The notes below the pieces were generated by a model. It had not been told where the DNA came from and did no database searches. It was given only the letters and a program-made list of their open reading frames with translations. Below, piece by piece: positions 1 to 11,250 of a stretch of 64,000 bases of DNA; position 1 is the first letter of the stretch; each line of letters begins with the position of its first letter. The stretch is from the NCBI GenBank assembly GCA_025617745.1, contig CM046854.1, positions 59,973,606 to 60,037,605 of the forward strand, given 5' to 3'. The stretch is from Heliocidaris erythrogramma. Its lineage: Eukaryota; Echinodermata; Echinoidea; Camarodonta; Echinometridae. The position numbers and the translations under genes are program-made.

Positions 1-1003
1 TAGTCAACAAGTTCTCCCATCGAGCGAAAATCTTGGAGATGGATGAAAGAATTCGGGGGAGCGACTCGCTCGTAATCTTCCCTCGGCGGCCATGTTGTAG
101 GGCATTTTCCCAAAACTTCTCAGTGATGTAATCTCTGCATTCGCTGTTCTCTAGTGCCAAGTAGAACTTATAGGTACGGATGCGCTTCCAGCAACTTTCG
201 GACCTTCGAATGCATCCTCGTTTACCACACCCTCCGTAGATATCCACTTGGATGTGCTCGGAAAGCTTCTTGACAAAGTCGAATCGTTTCCATGTAGTTC
301 CTCTACAATTTGATGCCGCCCAAGCCACCATATTAGGTCTTCCCTGAGCCCAGTTTCGACGATCATCCTGAGCTATTTCTGGCGTGGTTTTATCGTAAGA
401 ACCGTACGGATTGTAGAAAGTTGAGGATGGTCGATATGTGGCGGTGTAGTTGTATAAGTGATTAAACTCGCTTGACGGAAAACTGCGAGGCTCCATGGTA
501 AAATATACCCACGCTTGATGGGGAGGGCGTCTCTTCTGCGTTTCAGCCCAGTCCCACTTTGATCGATGACGATCATGAATCACAACATGGCTCTCCCGCA
601 TTGTCTCAAAACTACTCAAAAACTCAAAATCTACAACGAAACGCACCCCGCAATCTAATCCTGGGCATTTCTCGAAGCGTTCTGGCTCCTTACTGCCTAC
701 CCAGAGCTGGATCTGACGGTAACAAGGCGGCTTGGGCTCCGATGGCTTCATTTCCGGTTCTTGGGCTTCATTTTTCAGTCGGGAACTGGAACTCATTTCG
801 TTTGCCTTAGACACGGGTGTCGTAGACCGAACAGCTGTTTGGTTATCAAGCAATAGTAGCCTAAGTCCGCCTGTACGAATGCCTGGCGCCTGCACCAAGA
901 AGTTGCGGCTAAAGCTACTCGGTACAATATATGCCGCATATTATACTGCAATTAACACGCATGTCACCATCATCAAAATCAGCACCGATTGCTTCACCTT
1001 CAT
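1..1003 (-). pseudogene. alpha-1,3-fucosyltransferase (GT10) pseudogene, truncated by the window edge
   Basis: The reverse strand is colinear with the intact fucosyltransferase at 35297-36517 from its start ATG (1003) through the donor-binding motif; the C-terminus lies outside the window. Two lesions kill it. A TAA (941-943) sits in frame at codon 21, inside the N-terminal hydrophobic anchor. Near position 90, 23 nt of the intact copy are replaced by a single base, a net loss of 22 nt that removes the segment reading LPIVYGP and shifts the frame. Three other indels (+12, -9, +12) keep the frame, and the motif YKFYLALENSEC survives. The family transfers GDP-fucose in the Golgi, but this copy cannot encode a full enzyme. 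I am confident of the homology and of both lesions as written; an assembly error remains possible. Confidence 0.88.
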
Positions 1004-1450
1004 CCTTCCGTCGTTTCGATACAACCTAGACTGTTAAACAGTAATAAGTTTTAATTAAATGACAAAATATCTATGATCTAATTCAATCGTAAAATGTTCA
1101 ACAGAGTTCAATCGAGCTCAATTATTACGTCACATTATTTTGTTCCTCACACTGATTTAGTTATATAGGCAGCGGTTTGTTCAGCAGAAGATGATGAAGA
1201 AAAAGATCAAACATTAATGTCTACTCCAAACTTCGAGTAATTCTAGCAAACACAGTTCCATATCCACCAGAACGGTAATGTAACTCACATACGAGTTGTT
1301 TCACCTGGGCTATGATGATGAGTTAGCCTACAATAGCTAGCTAGAAGCCAAAATAATTATGGTGGGTTATCGCTGGCAGCAACGCCTCAAATCCCGGACC
1401 TAAAGAGTTCTCATTCCGTACATCGGGTTGTAGCAACGCATTGTGCGATT
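1..1450. repeat. segmental duplication, partner of 35531-36925
   Basis: Similarity between this block and 35531-36925 continues about 400 bp past the start codon into upstream DNA, with small indels. The duplication therefore copied genomic DNA, promoter included, and was not simply a reverse-transcribed coding sequence. Similarity fades after about 1450 here and about 36925 in the partner. Confidence 0.8.
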
Positions 1451-3255
1451 GTGTTTTCTAGGCTCATCCGTGGGCTGTATTTCTGTTTTTCTTTTTCTGT
1501 CCCAACATTGATACCTCGATGACTACTGCCCTCATACGATTATGAGACTGAATTCATCGAGGGGGAGAGACAACAAAGCAGAAGGGGAGAAGAAGAAGAA
1601 GTTTCAATTTCAACTACTAGGCCTATATGTATAATTATTTTCAGGGACTCATCTTTGACAAGCCTACATGGCTTTTTATGATTCCCTCACTTGTTATCTG
1701 CAATCAGTTATGAAATACGTATTGTATAAATTTTGATGCTTTTAAGAAAGTGAAATAAATGAAATGAAACGAAATGAAAGAAAAAGAAGAAGGGGAAGAA
1801 GAAGAAGAAGAAAAGAAGGGGAGGAAGATAAGCGGACGAAGAAAAGGTAGAAGAAGAGGAGGAGTTGAAAAATCACAACTAAAAGAAAAATAACAGGGAC
1901 AACAAGAAATAAGGAAAGAGCTTTGACAGGGTGACCATGGTTTCGATGTTGTAACGAAGATGACAATATAACATGTCATTATGCCTCTAAACATTAGGAG
2001 TTGCAAAATAAAAACAAAATGATGTAGCCGGCATCGACGACGGTAAACGAATTATATCTAGATATTCAACGTCGATAGTCAGTTTTATAATACTGTCACA
2101 GTTATCTATAATAAATCCAGAGGTGTAAAATAAAATAAGGAAAAATGATGGAAAACTAAATAATTAATATAAAAGGTATTACACGATCAGACTTCAATTT
2201 CGCCGGGTGCTTCGCGCCCAAATTCGTTTCCCTGCTTCATGTAACCGTGGAGCAGCTGGTGACTAAGTTGGTAACTAAACACAGTGCTATCATTACAACG
2301 GTCATTGGATCCCCTTACGAAGATTATGGATTATGGATGTACGTAAGCAGAACAAGTATATACCATAATAATTATAATTATGTATTCCTTATTATTTTTT
2401 TTGGTTTCCAATTGTTTTTGTAATAACGCAATTCTAAAACTATCATGCTAAATGACAACAAGAAAAGAAATGATAATTATACATTCATGTTTACAATGCA
2501 TTCAATGATGGCTGGGGAAACGCGGGGGGGGGGGGGGGTTAACCCTCACTCTCTTTTAATAAATAGCATATTTCTTTTACTATAGGGTGTTCTAGAATGT
2601 ATCGTTTCAGTATTCTAAATTTGAAAATCTTCCCCGGTCGCTCCACCACCACCATCATCACTAATGTACCCAATAGGGGGGAGGGCAAAGGGGCAGACTG
2701 CTCCCTGACAACTTTTTAAGCAAACAAAAAAAGTATAGATCTTTTAGAACTTTTGTCTTTGTTGCTTGTCAGAGAATTGGACACCATTAAATCTTGTACT
2801 CCCCCCCCCCCCCACCACATTAAGCGACGTTTGGAGGGCTGCCGACAAAAAAGATCTCAGTATTACCCCCCCCCCCCCCCCCCCCGCTCGACAAGTTTTT
2901 ACCCAAACAAAAAGGTATAGATTCCTCACCCTTTTCTTTTAGAACTTTTCTTTTTTGTTTACCCACATCACCACCACCATCAATATCATCATTATTATCA
3001 CCATAATCATCTTTTTCATCGCCGTCGTAACCATCGTTATTACCTACATCATTATCATCGTAATCACCGTTATTATTAATGTCATGTCAACTAGCATCGT
3101 CCGCAGCATTATCGGTTATTTTACCATCTCTCATCAGTCATTATCACCATCACACACACTTTTAACATCATCATTATCATCATCTGTATCCATTCATCTA
3201 CGTTATAATTTCAGTAAGCCGTTAATAAGTCTCTTTCGATATGACGCACAACCGT
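1451..3255. other. non-coding, low-complexity rich interval
   Basis: I see no gene here. A purine-rich AAG/GAAG tract lies around 1745-1870. Pure G or C runs lie near 2523-2538, 2801-2813 and 2867-2885. A degenerate ATC/ATT trinucleotide tract runs from about 2965 to 3190. The open frames over these tracts are repetitive in composition and do not look like proteins. Confidence 0.6.
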
Positions 3256-3788
3256 ATCCGGACACCTACCCCCTGGACAACCACCCCCGGATAACCACCC
3301 CTAGGATAACCACCCTCTAGGACAACTACCCCCTAGGACAACTACCCCCTAGGATAACCACCCTCTAGGACAACTACCCCCTAGGACAACTACCCCCCTA
3401 GGACAAGTACCCCCCGGATAACTACCCCCCAGACAACTACCCCCTAGGACAACCACCCTCTAGGACAACTACCCCCGGATAACTACCCCCAGACAACTAC
3501 CCCCTAGGACAACTACCCCCTAGGACAACTACCCCCGGACAACTACCCCCGGACAACCACTCCCTAAGACAACTACCCCCAGGACAACTTCCCCCGGACA
3601 ACTACCCCCCGGACAACCGCCCCAAGGACAACTACCCCAGGACAACTACCCCCCGGACAACCACCCCCTGGAAAACCACCCCCTGGACAACTACCCCCTA
3701 TTAAAGACAACTACCCCCAGGACAACTACCCCCCAGACAACCACCCCCTAGGACAACCACCCTCTAGGACAATTACCCCCAGACGCGT
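3256..3788 (+). repeat. outer-arm minisatellite (left)
   Basis: About 35 tandem units of 14-16 bp, each a variant of CCTAGGACAACTACCCC, with GGATAACCACC variants near the end. Unit variants alternate (CTAGGACAACT, CCGGACAACT, CAGACAACT), which suggests unequal exchange or slippage. Confidence 0.9.
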
Positions 3789-4206
3789 ATTTTTTTTCTG
3801 TCAGGATTTGCGCCACTGACAAGAGAGGGCAGTATTTGAGCGTCAAGAAGCCCCGTTTTGGAGACTTTGAGACTACAACTTTAAGACTTGTATTTTCTCT
3901 CAGTTTCACCTTATTTTATTTCAGCAAAATAAAATTTTGTCAATGATACTTTCCTAAATTCTAACACCCCTTAGCCTGCCGAGGTTCGAACTCGTGATTC
4001 CTTCATGACGAGCACAACGTGAATCCGAATGCGCCACGCAAGGAACTGCGTGACTGGTTCGCTCATTTTATTATATCCCTACAATTTGTTTTTCATGAAT
4101 ATTCATGCCGACTAGTCTTGACGGAATAAACCGTATTGTCACCCCTCTTGACGCTTAAATACTGCCCTCTCTCGTCGGGTGGCTCAAGTCCTGACAGAAA
4201 AAAATA
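3789..4206. mobile_element. TIR element forming the inner arm of the foldback element
   Basis: A unit of about 418 bp with its own terminal inverted repeats of about 58 bp. The left end reads CTGTCAGGATTTGCGCCACT and the right end is the reverse complement of CTGTCAGGACTTGAGCCACC. Both continue into a shared GAGAGGGCAGTATTTGAGCG-like stretch. It holds a tRNA-like core on the minus strand (3975-4050). Its inverted sister is 5286-5663. Confidence 0.75.
3969..4052 (-). other. tRNA-like pol III promoter core
   Basis: On the minus strand TGGCGCATTCGG (plus positions 4025-4036) fits an internal A box, and GAGTTCGAACC (about 3983-3993) fits a B box, spaced about as in a tRNA gene. I could not fold a full cloverleaf or assign an anticodon, so this is a tRNA-derived (SINE-head-like) sequence and not a called tRNA gene. 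Confidence 0.5.
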
Positions 4207-4214
4207 TAGCCCCC

Positions 4215-5280
4215 CGGACAACTACACCAGGACAACCACCCTCTAGGAAAAGTACCCCAAATTGGACTTAACATCACATTGAACAAGATTGTGCTCGTTC
4301 GCTACGCTCGCTCGCCAAAATAGAATAAATATGGCCTTTAGCAAGATTTCTGCCCGGACCTGCAACAATAAAGCCCAGATAATATACCAAATTTTATTAA
4401 AAGAGAAGTGTTTGTTTTCGCTCATGCTTGCTCGCTTAATTGTTCCTCCTCCAACTTCCAACAATAAAACTTAGTTTATCACATTAAAAAAAAAACAACA
4501 AAAACTAGTTTATATATACTATCATTTCAAAAGAATTGTTTGTTTTTGTTTTTTGTTTGTTGTTCTTTTTGGTGTTGTTTTTTCTTCAATGCATGAAGGC
4601 AGGTATTCCCATGTGCAATATCAACTCTCTATTAGATGTTTTGCATGATCAACAATTAAGGGGGGGGGGGGACCGGAAGGAAAACAAATATTCCAGCCGT
4701 TTGTCACACCCCCCCCCCCCTCTCCCTCACGCACTCTACAATTATGCAACTCGTTACAAAGCTACCAGCCAATCGAGTATTAAAGGAAACTAGCATTGTG
4801 GTTTGGTCGATTTAAAAAAAATAGTATGGGGTATACAATCATGTTAAGATGGATGAGAAATTCAACTGTACAATGCACCATCAAACACCGAGTTTAAACA
4901 CCCAACTTTTAAAACAAAAATGTAATACCAGGGGAAATCTCCCCCCCCCCCCCCCCCCCGTGATCATGGGTATAGACACATTTAACTCACGTGGTGAGGT
5001 GAATTTTATCATAATAATGCACCAAAATCCTATTTATAACCAGATTTCCAAAACGGATACTCATTATATCCTTACTGATTGTTGGTCACCCCCAGCCCCC
5101 CCCCCCCCCCTCCACGTCCTCCCGTGGCCGAAATCATTTTAAATGCCACCGAGTACCTGGGAGTTGTAACTGTTTGGGGGGATAATTGACCTACATGCCA
5201 TGGGTGAGAGTGTGTTGGTTGTTGTCCAATTAATAATTACCCTAAGTCGTTAATATCCCGGTGGTAGTTACCTTAGGTGG
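4215..5280. other. central region of the foldback element
   Basis: AT-rich DNA with poly-C/G runs (near 4663, 4707, 4941, 5098) and no convincing coding frame. The segment 4255-4345 recurs inverted at 42680-42765 in another copy of the family, so at least this part belongs to the element. A second short stub of the end repeat (GGACAACTACACCAGGACAA, about 4216) abuts the left inner arm. Confidence 0.6.
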
Positions 5281-5285
5281 AATTT

Positions 5286-5663
5286 GGCAGTATTTGAGCG
5301 TCAAGAGGCGTGACGATACGGTTTATTCCGTCAAGACTAGTCGGCATGAATATTCCTGAAAAACAAATTGTAGGGATATAATAAAATGAGCGAACCAGTC
5401 ACGCAGTTCCTTGTGTGGCGCATTCGGATTCACGTTGTGCTCGTCATGAAGGAATCACGAGTTCGAGCCTCGGCAGGCTAAGGGGTGTTAGAATTTAGGA
5501 AAGTATCATTGACAAAATGTTCTTTTGCTGAAATAAAGTAAAGTGAAACTGAGAGAAAATACAAGTCTTAAAGATGTAGTCTCAAAGTCTCCAAAACGGG
5601 GCTTCTTGACGCTCAAATACTGCCCTCTCTTGTCAGTGGCGCAAATCCTGGCAGAAAAAAATA
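5286..5663. mobile_element. inverted, end-trimmed copy of the inner TIR element
   Basis: Near-identical reverse complement of 3789-4206. It starts at GGCAGTATTTGAGCG, so it lacks the outer 30 bp or so of one terminal repeat. It carries the same tRNA-like core on the plus strand, with A-box-like TGGCGCATTCGG at 5416-5427 and B-box-like GAGTTCGAGCC at about 5459-5469. Confidence 0.75.
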
Positions 5664-5667
5664 CGCG

Positions 5668-6217
5668 TCTGGGGGTAATTGTCCTAGAGGGTGGTTGTCT
5701 GGGGGTAGTTGTCCGGGGGGTAGTTGTCCTTGGGGTAGTTGTCTTAGGGGGTAGTTGTCTTGGGGGGGGGGGTAGTTGTCTGGGGGGGGGGTAGTTGTCC
5801 AGGGGGTGGTTGTCCGGGGGTAGTTGTCCTGGGGGTAGTTGTCCTAGGGGTAGTTGTCCGGGGGTAGTTGTCCGGGGGTAGTTGTCCTGGGGGTAGTTGT
5901 CCTAGGGGGTAGTTGTCCGGGGGTAGTTGTCCGGGGGTAGTTGTCCTGGGGGTGGTTGTCCTAGGGGGTAGTTGTCCTAGTGGGTAGTTGTCTGGGGGGT
6001 AGTTATCCGGGGGTAGTTGTCCTAGAGGGTGGTTGTCCTAGGGGGTAGTTGTCTGGGGGTAGTTAACCGGGGGGTACTTGTCCTAGGGGGTAGTCGTCCT
6101 AGAGGGTGGTTGCCCTAGGGGGTAGTTGTCCTAGGGGGTAGTTGTCCTAGAGGGTGGTTATCCTAGGGGTGGTTATCCGGGGGGGGGTGGTTGTCCAGGG
6201 GGTAGGAGTCCTAGAAC
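5668..6217 (-). repeat. outer-arm minisatellite (right, inverted)
   Basis: About 36 units of GGGGGTAGTTGTCCTAG-type repeat, the reverse complement of the left array. It ends with GTTATCC, GTTGTCCAGGGGGTAGGAGT, CCTAGAAC. The same terminal order is seen at 42965-43011, which marks the element end. Confidence 0.9.
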
Positions 6218-6530
6218 CAACACCATAGTTCATAGATTAAAAATACTTACGAACTGGTTGATTTATGTAATTATTAAGTGCATTACATTTTATTGATATT
6301 TTCTCATCGCACACTCAGCGATGAAATGGGCTTGCATCAAGAGCAAGATAAGATATGATGTAGTAATTATAATAATAATGATGATAATAATATTCACATT
6401 ATTTATGCGATGAAATCACAATCTTGAGATCCTATTACATCAAGTATTTACAAATCATATTTCAATCTAAAAACAGCTTTAAGCCAAAACACAACAGAAA
6501 AGAAAGAAGGTATATTATGTAGCCGTAGCG
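6218..6530. other. AT-rich spacer
   Basis: No gene is seen. A short AAT/GAT microsatellite lies at about 6365-6395. Confidence 0.6.
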
Positions 6531-6955
6531 GCCAGCAATGCTAAGGTCACACATAGTCCCACAATGGAACGTGCCTTCATGACAGATGAAGATAGCCAAA
6601 TGCGATTCAGCGATTGGTCTCCACTTGCTGAACAATCCAGCTTGCGCACAAAGCTATGCCGACGATCAATTCTCAATTATGTCCCGGGCCAGAAGCGCAG
6701 CGCATTTACGCTTTCTGGAAGCCGCCTACATGCAAACGCACGAACCCCTTCTGTGCAGACAAAAGGAGTTCGTCCAAGCTTTGCGATTGTTCTGAAATTA
6801 CAACGTCTGGGTTGCGTCCGGGTTCATCGAGTATAATATAGTTGATTTCAAGTAATTTGTTATATACCTGCGTGATAACCTGATGAGTGCAGGTCGAAAA
6901 GCTTCGTTATCATGTCTCTTTTTCGTGCCATATTGAAATTTTGTAGTACCAAGAA
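6531..6955 (+). mobile_element. Penelope-like element 3' fragment
   Basis: The open frame at 6586-6795 reads SAIGLHLLNNPACA, then DDQFSIMSRARSAAHLRFLE, then LLCRQKEFVQALRLF, and stops. This pattern resembles, from memory, the C-terminal part of the GIY-YIG endonuclease region of Penelope-like retroelements. The reverse transcriptase and the GIY-YIG core are absent, so it is a 5'-truncated remnant. About 80 bp after the stop lies a hammerhead-like motif (6873-6912), as expected for the terminal repeats of such elements. The 3' end (about 6780-6955) recurs as both arms of the palindrome at 28591-28898. The family call is inference from motif memory. Confidence 0.55.
6873..6912 (+). ncRNA. hammerhead-ribozyme-like motif
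   Basis: In order: TGATAAC (6873-6879), CTGATGA (6880-6886), a 9-nt linker, GAAA (6896-6899), AAGCTT (6899-6904), C, GTTATCA (6906-6912). TGATAAC and GTTATCA pair perfectly as stem I. CTGATGA and GAAA are the invariant hammerhead core. AAGCTT is self-complementary, as in the minimal stem III of retroelement hammerheads that act as dimers. The predicted cleavage site is after the C at 6905. Stem II (GTGCAGGTC) pairs poorly, so activity is doubtful. Confidence 0.5.
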
Positions 6956-7104
6956 ATTATACCAGATTCATTCGTAACAGTATGTTCCGATGGTGATTTT
7001 TTTTATTTGTAAAATAACCATTTCTGGTCTTCTTTATTTCTTTGTTTCTTCAATAATATACATACATTTATTCATCCCCCCCCCCATTTTCTTTTACATT
7101 CCAG

Positions 7105-9710
7105 TCATTTGTTTCCATTTTTAATAGTTATACTCGGTTTTCTAGTTGAATTATTTTCTATTTCTAGACGGTACATCACCAAAGGATGCAAACTCTTCAA
7201 AAGTCTTTTATTTGTTATTTTCCTTTTCGGTATCTTTCCGGAAAAACCTTTGTAAATAGCAAAAAGTGCATAATTCAGAAATATATCAACATCCTTTTTC
7301 TTCTTTGACCCAAAATCGTTACCATACAATACATAAAGTGGTTTAAACTGAAAACTAGACAAGAAATATTTTTGTATATTCTTTTCAACCTCTTTCCAAA
7401 ACTTGTTAACTTCTTTACATAGAAAAAAACATATGATGCATATAGTCACCTGGATGTTTACATGTATAACATAGATCAGTGTCATTTACCTTCCATTTAA
7501 ACAAATTAGTTGGTATCGCCAAAATATTGTACATGAATTTGAAATTAAAATCGAATAACAAATTGTCCCGTATACCTTTTAACTTAAAATACCAAACATC
7601 TGACCATGCAGGTGTAAATTCGATTCCTAAAGTATTACGCCAACATTCATCAGCTCTCGATTCTTCGGTTTTTGTTTTGATTAACTCATAATATATTCTT
7701 TTCACTGATAATTGTCTTATTGAAATCGTTTCATCAACCAATACTATATCATCATATATAAGAGCTTTGCATTTAAAATACATATAATTTTTGTGTTCTA
7801 TATTCTTATCTGTACATACCAGATCGTTTCTGATTGGCTGAATTGCCCTTCGAATACGTGCATATTGACTGTACCACCTTCCGTCTTTAAATACTATATT
7901 CAGCTCTAACTCATTAACTGGTATAAATCCTTTACCATCCATTAAATCTCCTACAAACAATATATCAGAATTTATTCAATTCTTACAAAATAACATTTTC
8001 ACTAATTTATACACTGCATCTTTATTCAGCCAAATCATTTCTTTTCTAAAATTATTAAAAGTTCCAGATCGAGCGTCCCTTGAATATGAGTAGTCTTTTA
8101 ACGGGAAAAATGTCACTATTATGGTATAATAGAAATCAGGAATCTTATTTTCCAGAAAACTCGTATCTTTCATATTATATTTACAATTCATGATAACCTT
8201 TATACCATCAAGTTGTCCAAACCACTAGTCAAACATACAATTGCAACTTGCAATCAAATCATCGCTTACATACTTACAAAACCAATTGATATTCAACGAA
8301 GCAATCTTCGTTTGAATATTTAACATATTTAAACCTCCTTCCTGTATTCTATTTAGTACATTTGACCTCTTAACCTTTGCAGGTATACCTCTTCAGAGGA
8401 AATCAAAGAATATTCTATCAAGTTCCTTAATTATTTCTTTTGGACACGACAAAACTTGTGCAGTATTAACAATTTTTTACATTATCAAAGATTTTAATAT
8501 TTTTATTTTCCCTTTCAATGTGAGATTTCTCTGCTTCCATAACTTTAGCATTTGTCTTATTTTAAACATTTTCTCTTTGGACCAGTTCATATCGAGTCTC
8601 ATCTCTTTATTTTTACAAAAATAGATACCTAATGATTTAATAGACATCTCTTCCCATAGCATACTTCCAATGTTATCTGTTGGAGTATTCATCCCTAGCC
8701 AAAGAGTTTTTGTCTTGTTTTCATTTAATTACATGCCAGAATACAATTCAAAATTTTTAATGACTTCAATAGCTGTATTACCTGATTCAACTTTACGCAC
8801 AAATAAAGTGATGTCATCTGCAAGCTGTAGTATTTTAAATGTTTTCTCATTATCACCAATATTAAATCCTCTAATATTTTTATTGTCTTATCTCATTTTC
8901 TAGAGCTTCTATGCTAATAATAAATAATAATGCGGATAAGAGACACCCCTGTCTTACACCTCTAGATGGTTTTATGTCCAATCATAATAACATTAAGATG
9001 AGGATCACTATACATCACTGAAACCCATTTCCTGAAGTTATTTCTAAAGCCACAGTTCTTCAAATATGTATCAATAAATTTCCACTCTAGAGTATCAAAT
9101 GTCTTTTCAAAGTCGGCAAATATGATAGCACCTTCACTGTTATTAATTAACCCGTTGACTACTGAATTGTCTTATTCACATAGGCTTAATACAGGAACCA
9201 CCCGGTTCCCGTAAGCAGTGGGTTAAAAGTACTATAATCTATCACATCCTGAATTAATCTGGCATTATGAATACCACTCCTGTCCTTAATATACCCTACC
9301 TGGACCCTCTTGCATAAAAAGTTGCGATTAAGCGCAACTCAAAAAAATTAAAAGCAAGTCCATAATACACGATCCTGATTGGTTGAAAATCACGTTGCGT
9401 TTAATCGCAATGGTCTTCACTGAATAGTTGGGGTAAAATATTTTTTGGAGTCTGTTTGCCAATACTGTTGCAAGTATTAAATGTGTAGTCAGTACTTAGT
9501 AAGCTAATGGGCCGCCAAATCCCTAATTCCATAATCATCTCCACCTTTGAATAGTAAAGTAATAACTCCTTTCTTGCTCCATTTCTATGTTCTAAATTCA
9601 AAAAAATATTTGGAATTGTTTTCACTATCTTCAAAATGAGTAACTCTAGACCTGACCCTTGCTCCATCACACTCTTTTTTGTAATACATTTTGATCTTTT
9701 CATGTACACT
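7105..9710 (-). mobile_element. decayed L1-like LINE (ORF2 reverse transcriptase and 3' part)
   Basis: Minus-strand fragments in order: RPISLL (about 9490-9520), a GYIKDR-like segment (about 9280), FADFEKTFDTLEWKF (about 9100), LADDI (about 8815), GIYFCKN...NWSKEK...QRNLTLKGKIKILKS (8477-8692), and a C-terminal block with the zinc-knuckle-like DLCYTCKHPGDYMHHMFF (7415-7960) running to 7105. Frames change repeatedly and stops are common, so it is a pseudogene. The endonuclease end is missing (5' truncated near 9710). A small TIR element interrupts it at 9322-9410. It is more diverged than the two LINEs at 43.6 and 57.6 kb. Target duplications were not found. Confidence 0.8.
9322..9410. mobile_element. 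small TIR (MITE-like) insertion inside the LINE
   Basis: 89 bp bounded by TTGCGATTAAGCGCAAC and its near-perfect inverse GTTGCGTTTAATCGCAA. It separates two parts of the LINE reverse transcriptase, so it arrived after the LINE. No coding capacity. Confidence 0.65.
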
Positions 9711-10299
9711 TGCTATCACCTCCTCTAACACATTGCCTAAACCTATTCTTTGGGCTTTGCACTTGAAGTGGAGAGCTGTACCTTTTTACACTCAAATGCG
9801 TGATGACCGGGATTCCTGCACTGCTTGCACACAAAAGGCTTGGAACAGGTGGAAGCATGGTGCTTTCGCTAAAGGCCTAGTCACAACTGCCCGTACGTGT
9901 TTTGAAAACGTACGCCTGCTGCGATTTTGGGGGGTTTTGGAAGGACGCAGGGCCTGGCATGGGGAGTAGCGGTAGTAGATAGGTTGCTTCCTAGTAGATT
10001 GCTTCCTACTTGCAGAGCACGTGTCTCGTGCGGTTCACGAGCGTCGCGCAAGTGGTCCGTGCAAAATTAAGTCGTGAATGGAACGGAGAACACGTAGGTG
10101 CTCTGTGCGCACGGCGCGTGCTTCAAACGTACTTACCACGTACGTCCTAATCCGACGTACGGCCGACGTACGACAAGCGCGCGAATGACGTGCGCTGCAC
10201 TCACGTCAGAAGTACGTTGCAAGGAGGACGGGCGTACTCACCACGTTTGGCAAGTCGTCCATTTTGACCATAATATAAAAGCCACCAAAAAGGTGGCTC

Positions 10300-11250
10300 T
10301 TTTTTAACATATTCTTTGTGGTCATTAATTTTGATAAAAGTGTACCAGAACAGAAAAGGATATCTCTGTGTGTTTTTTCAATTTGATTAAAAGAATGTCG
10401 GTATAGAAACTGGCAATAAAGTCATCCCTTATAAAAGTGTAAAAAACACTTTCCACCCCATTTTGAAATTTAGACATTTGCATATTTTTACCCCTGCTTT
10501 ATATAATAATTTCTAATAATAATGTCTAAGCGCCATGAGCGTCACTGCGTGACGGATATGAGCGCTATATAAGTGGCCACTATTATTATTATTATTATTA
10601 TATGGAGAAAAGAAAATACCCAAACAAAATATACTCTCCAAAATTAGTAATATCTTGCAATTGCTGGCTACATCATTATTCCAATGTAATTTCCCCTGAA
10701 ATGGAACACACTGGCAACATGTTCAACTCATTATTACTAATTTTCAAAAGTAAATTTGGTTTGGGTATTTTTGATGTATGGTTAACTCAATTTTTAACCA
10801 TTAGTTAATAAAGGCAAGCACATTATGTGCTAGCCAATAATAAGATTGGTGCTGGAATACAAGATCAGTCTGACCTCTAAGGTCAAATTATAAGGTGTTA
10901 CACCATATAGTATTTTATTGGAAAATGGTTATTTTGTAACAGGCTCTTACAACAAGGTCATAAAAAATACCATGAAAAATGTCACATTTTATATATATAT
11001 ACATATATATAATGTAACATTTTTCCTGTTTTTTTTTCTTTTTGGGGCCAAAATCCAAATTTCTTTTATATAACCATATATTTTTTTTCTACGGGGGCAG
11101 GGCACCTTTAAATACTTATAATATTTTTGGGCTTTTTCTTTGTGGGGGAAAAAAACTTTTTTTATCAGGAGTGTAAATTGTGTATGACATATGAAAAACA
11201 AAGACATTGGTATAAATTAATGACAACCATTTATTAACAATAATACTGAT
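10300..11250. other. AT-rich interior with a SINE tail
   Basis: No gene is seen. Around 10525-10600, GAGCGCTATATAAGTGGCC followed by a (TAT)n run looks like the 3' tail of a marine-invertebrate SINE on the plus strand; the head is missing. The rest is AT-rich with short homopolymers. Confidence 0.45.

Larger units (their letters stand above)
3256..6217. mobile_element. TU-like foldback transposon
   Basis: A 2.96-kb element whose two ends are inverted copies of each other. Each arm has an outer block of tandem repeats of about 15 bp (unit like CCTAGGACAACTACC; 3256-3788 on the left, 5668-6217 on the right, inverted) and an inner block of about 400 bp (3789-4206 and 5286-5663, inverted). The outermost bases also mirror each other: the left end reads GGACACCTACCCCCTGGAC and the right end is its reverse complement with one change. 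The middle (4207-5285) has no convincing ORF. This modular layout matches what I recall of sea-urchin TU elements and Drosophila FB elements. No transposase is encoded, so it would be non-autonomous. I found no exact flanking target duplication. Confidence 0.75.

Noticed and set aside
2955..3320. Open frame rich in isoleucine and threonine
   Set aside because: It is translation of the ATC/ATT microsatellite and the minisatellite start.
3256..3788. CRISPR array
   Set aside because: Units are directly adjacent without unique spacers, and the context is a eukaryotic transposon.
3969..4052. Functional tRNA gene
   Set aside because: Boxes are present, but I could not build a full cloverleaf with acceptor stem and anticodon arm.
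3240..6230. Exact target duplication of the TU-like element
   Set aside because: The flanks show only a loose similarity (CAACCGTA against CAACACCA); not strong enough to call.
10270..10305. GCCACC/GGTGGC hairpin followed by a T run, like a bacterial terminator
   Set aside because: The window is eukaryotic and there is no transcription unit ending there.
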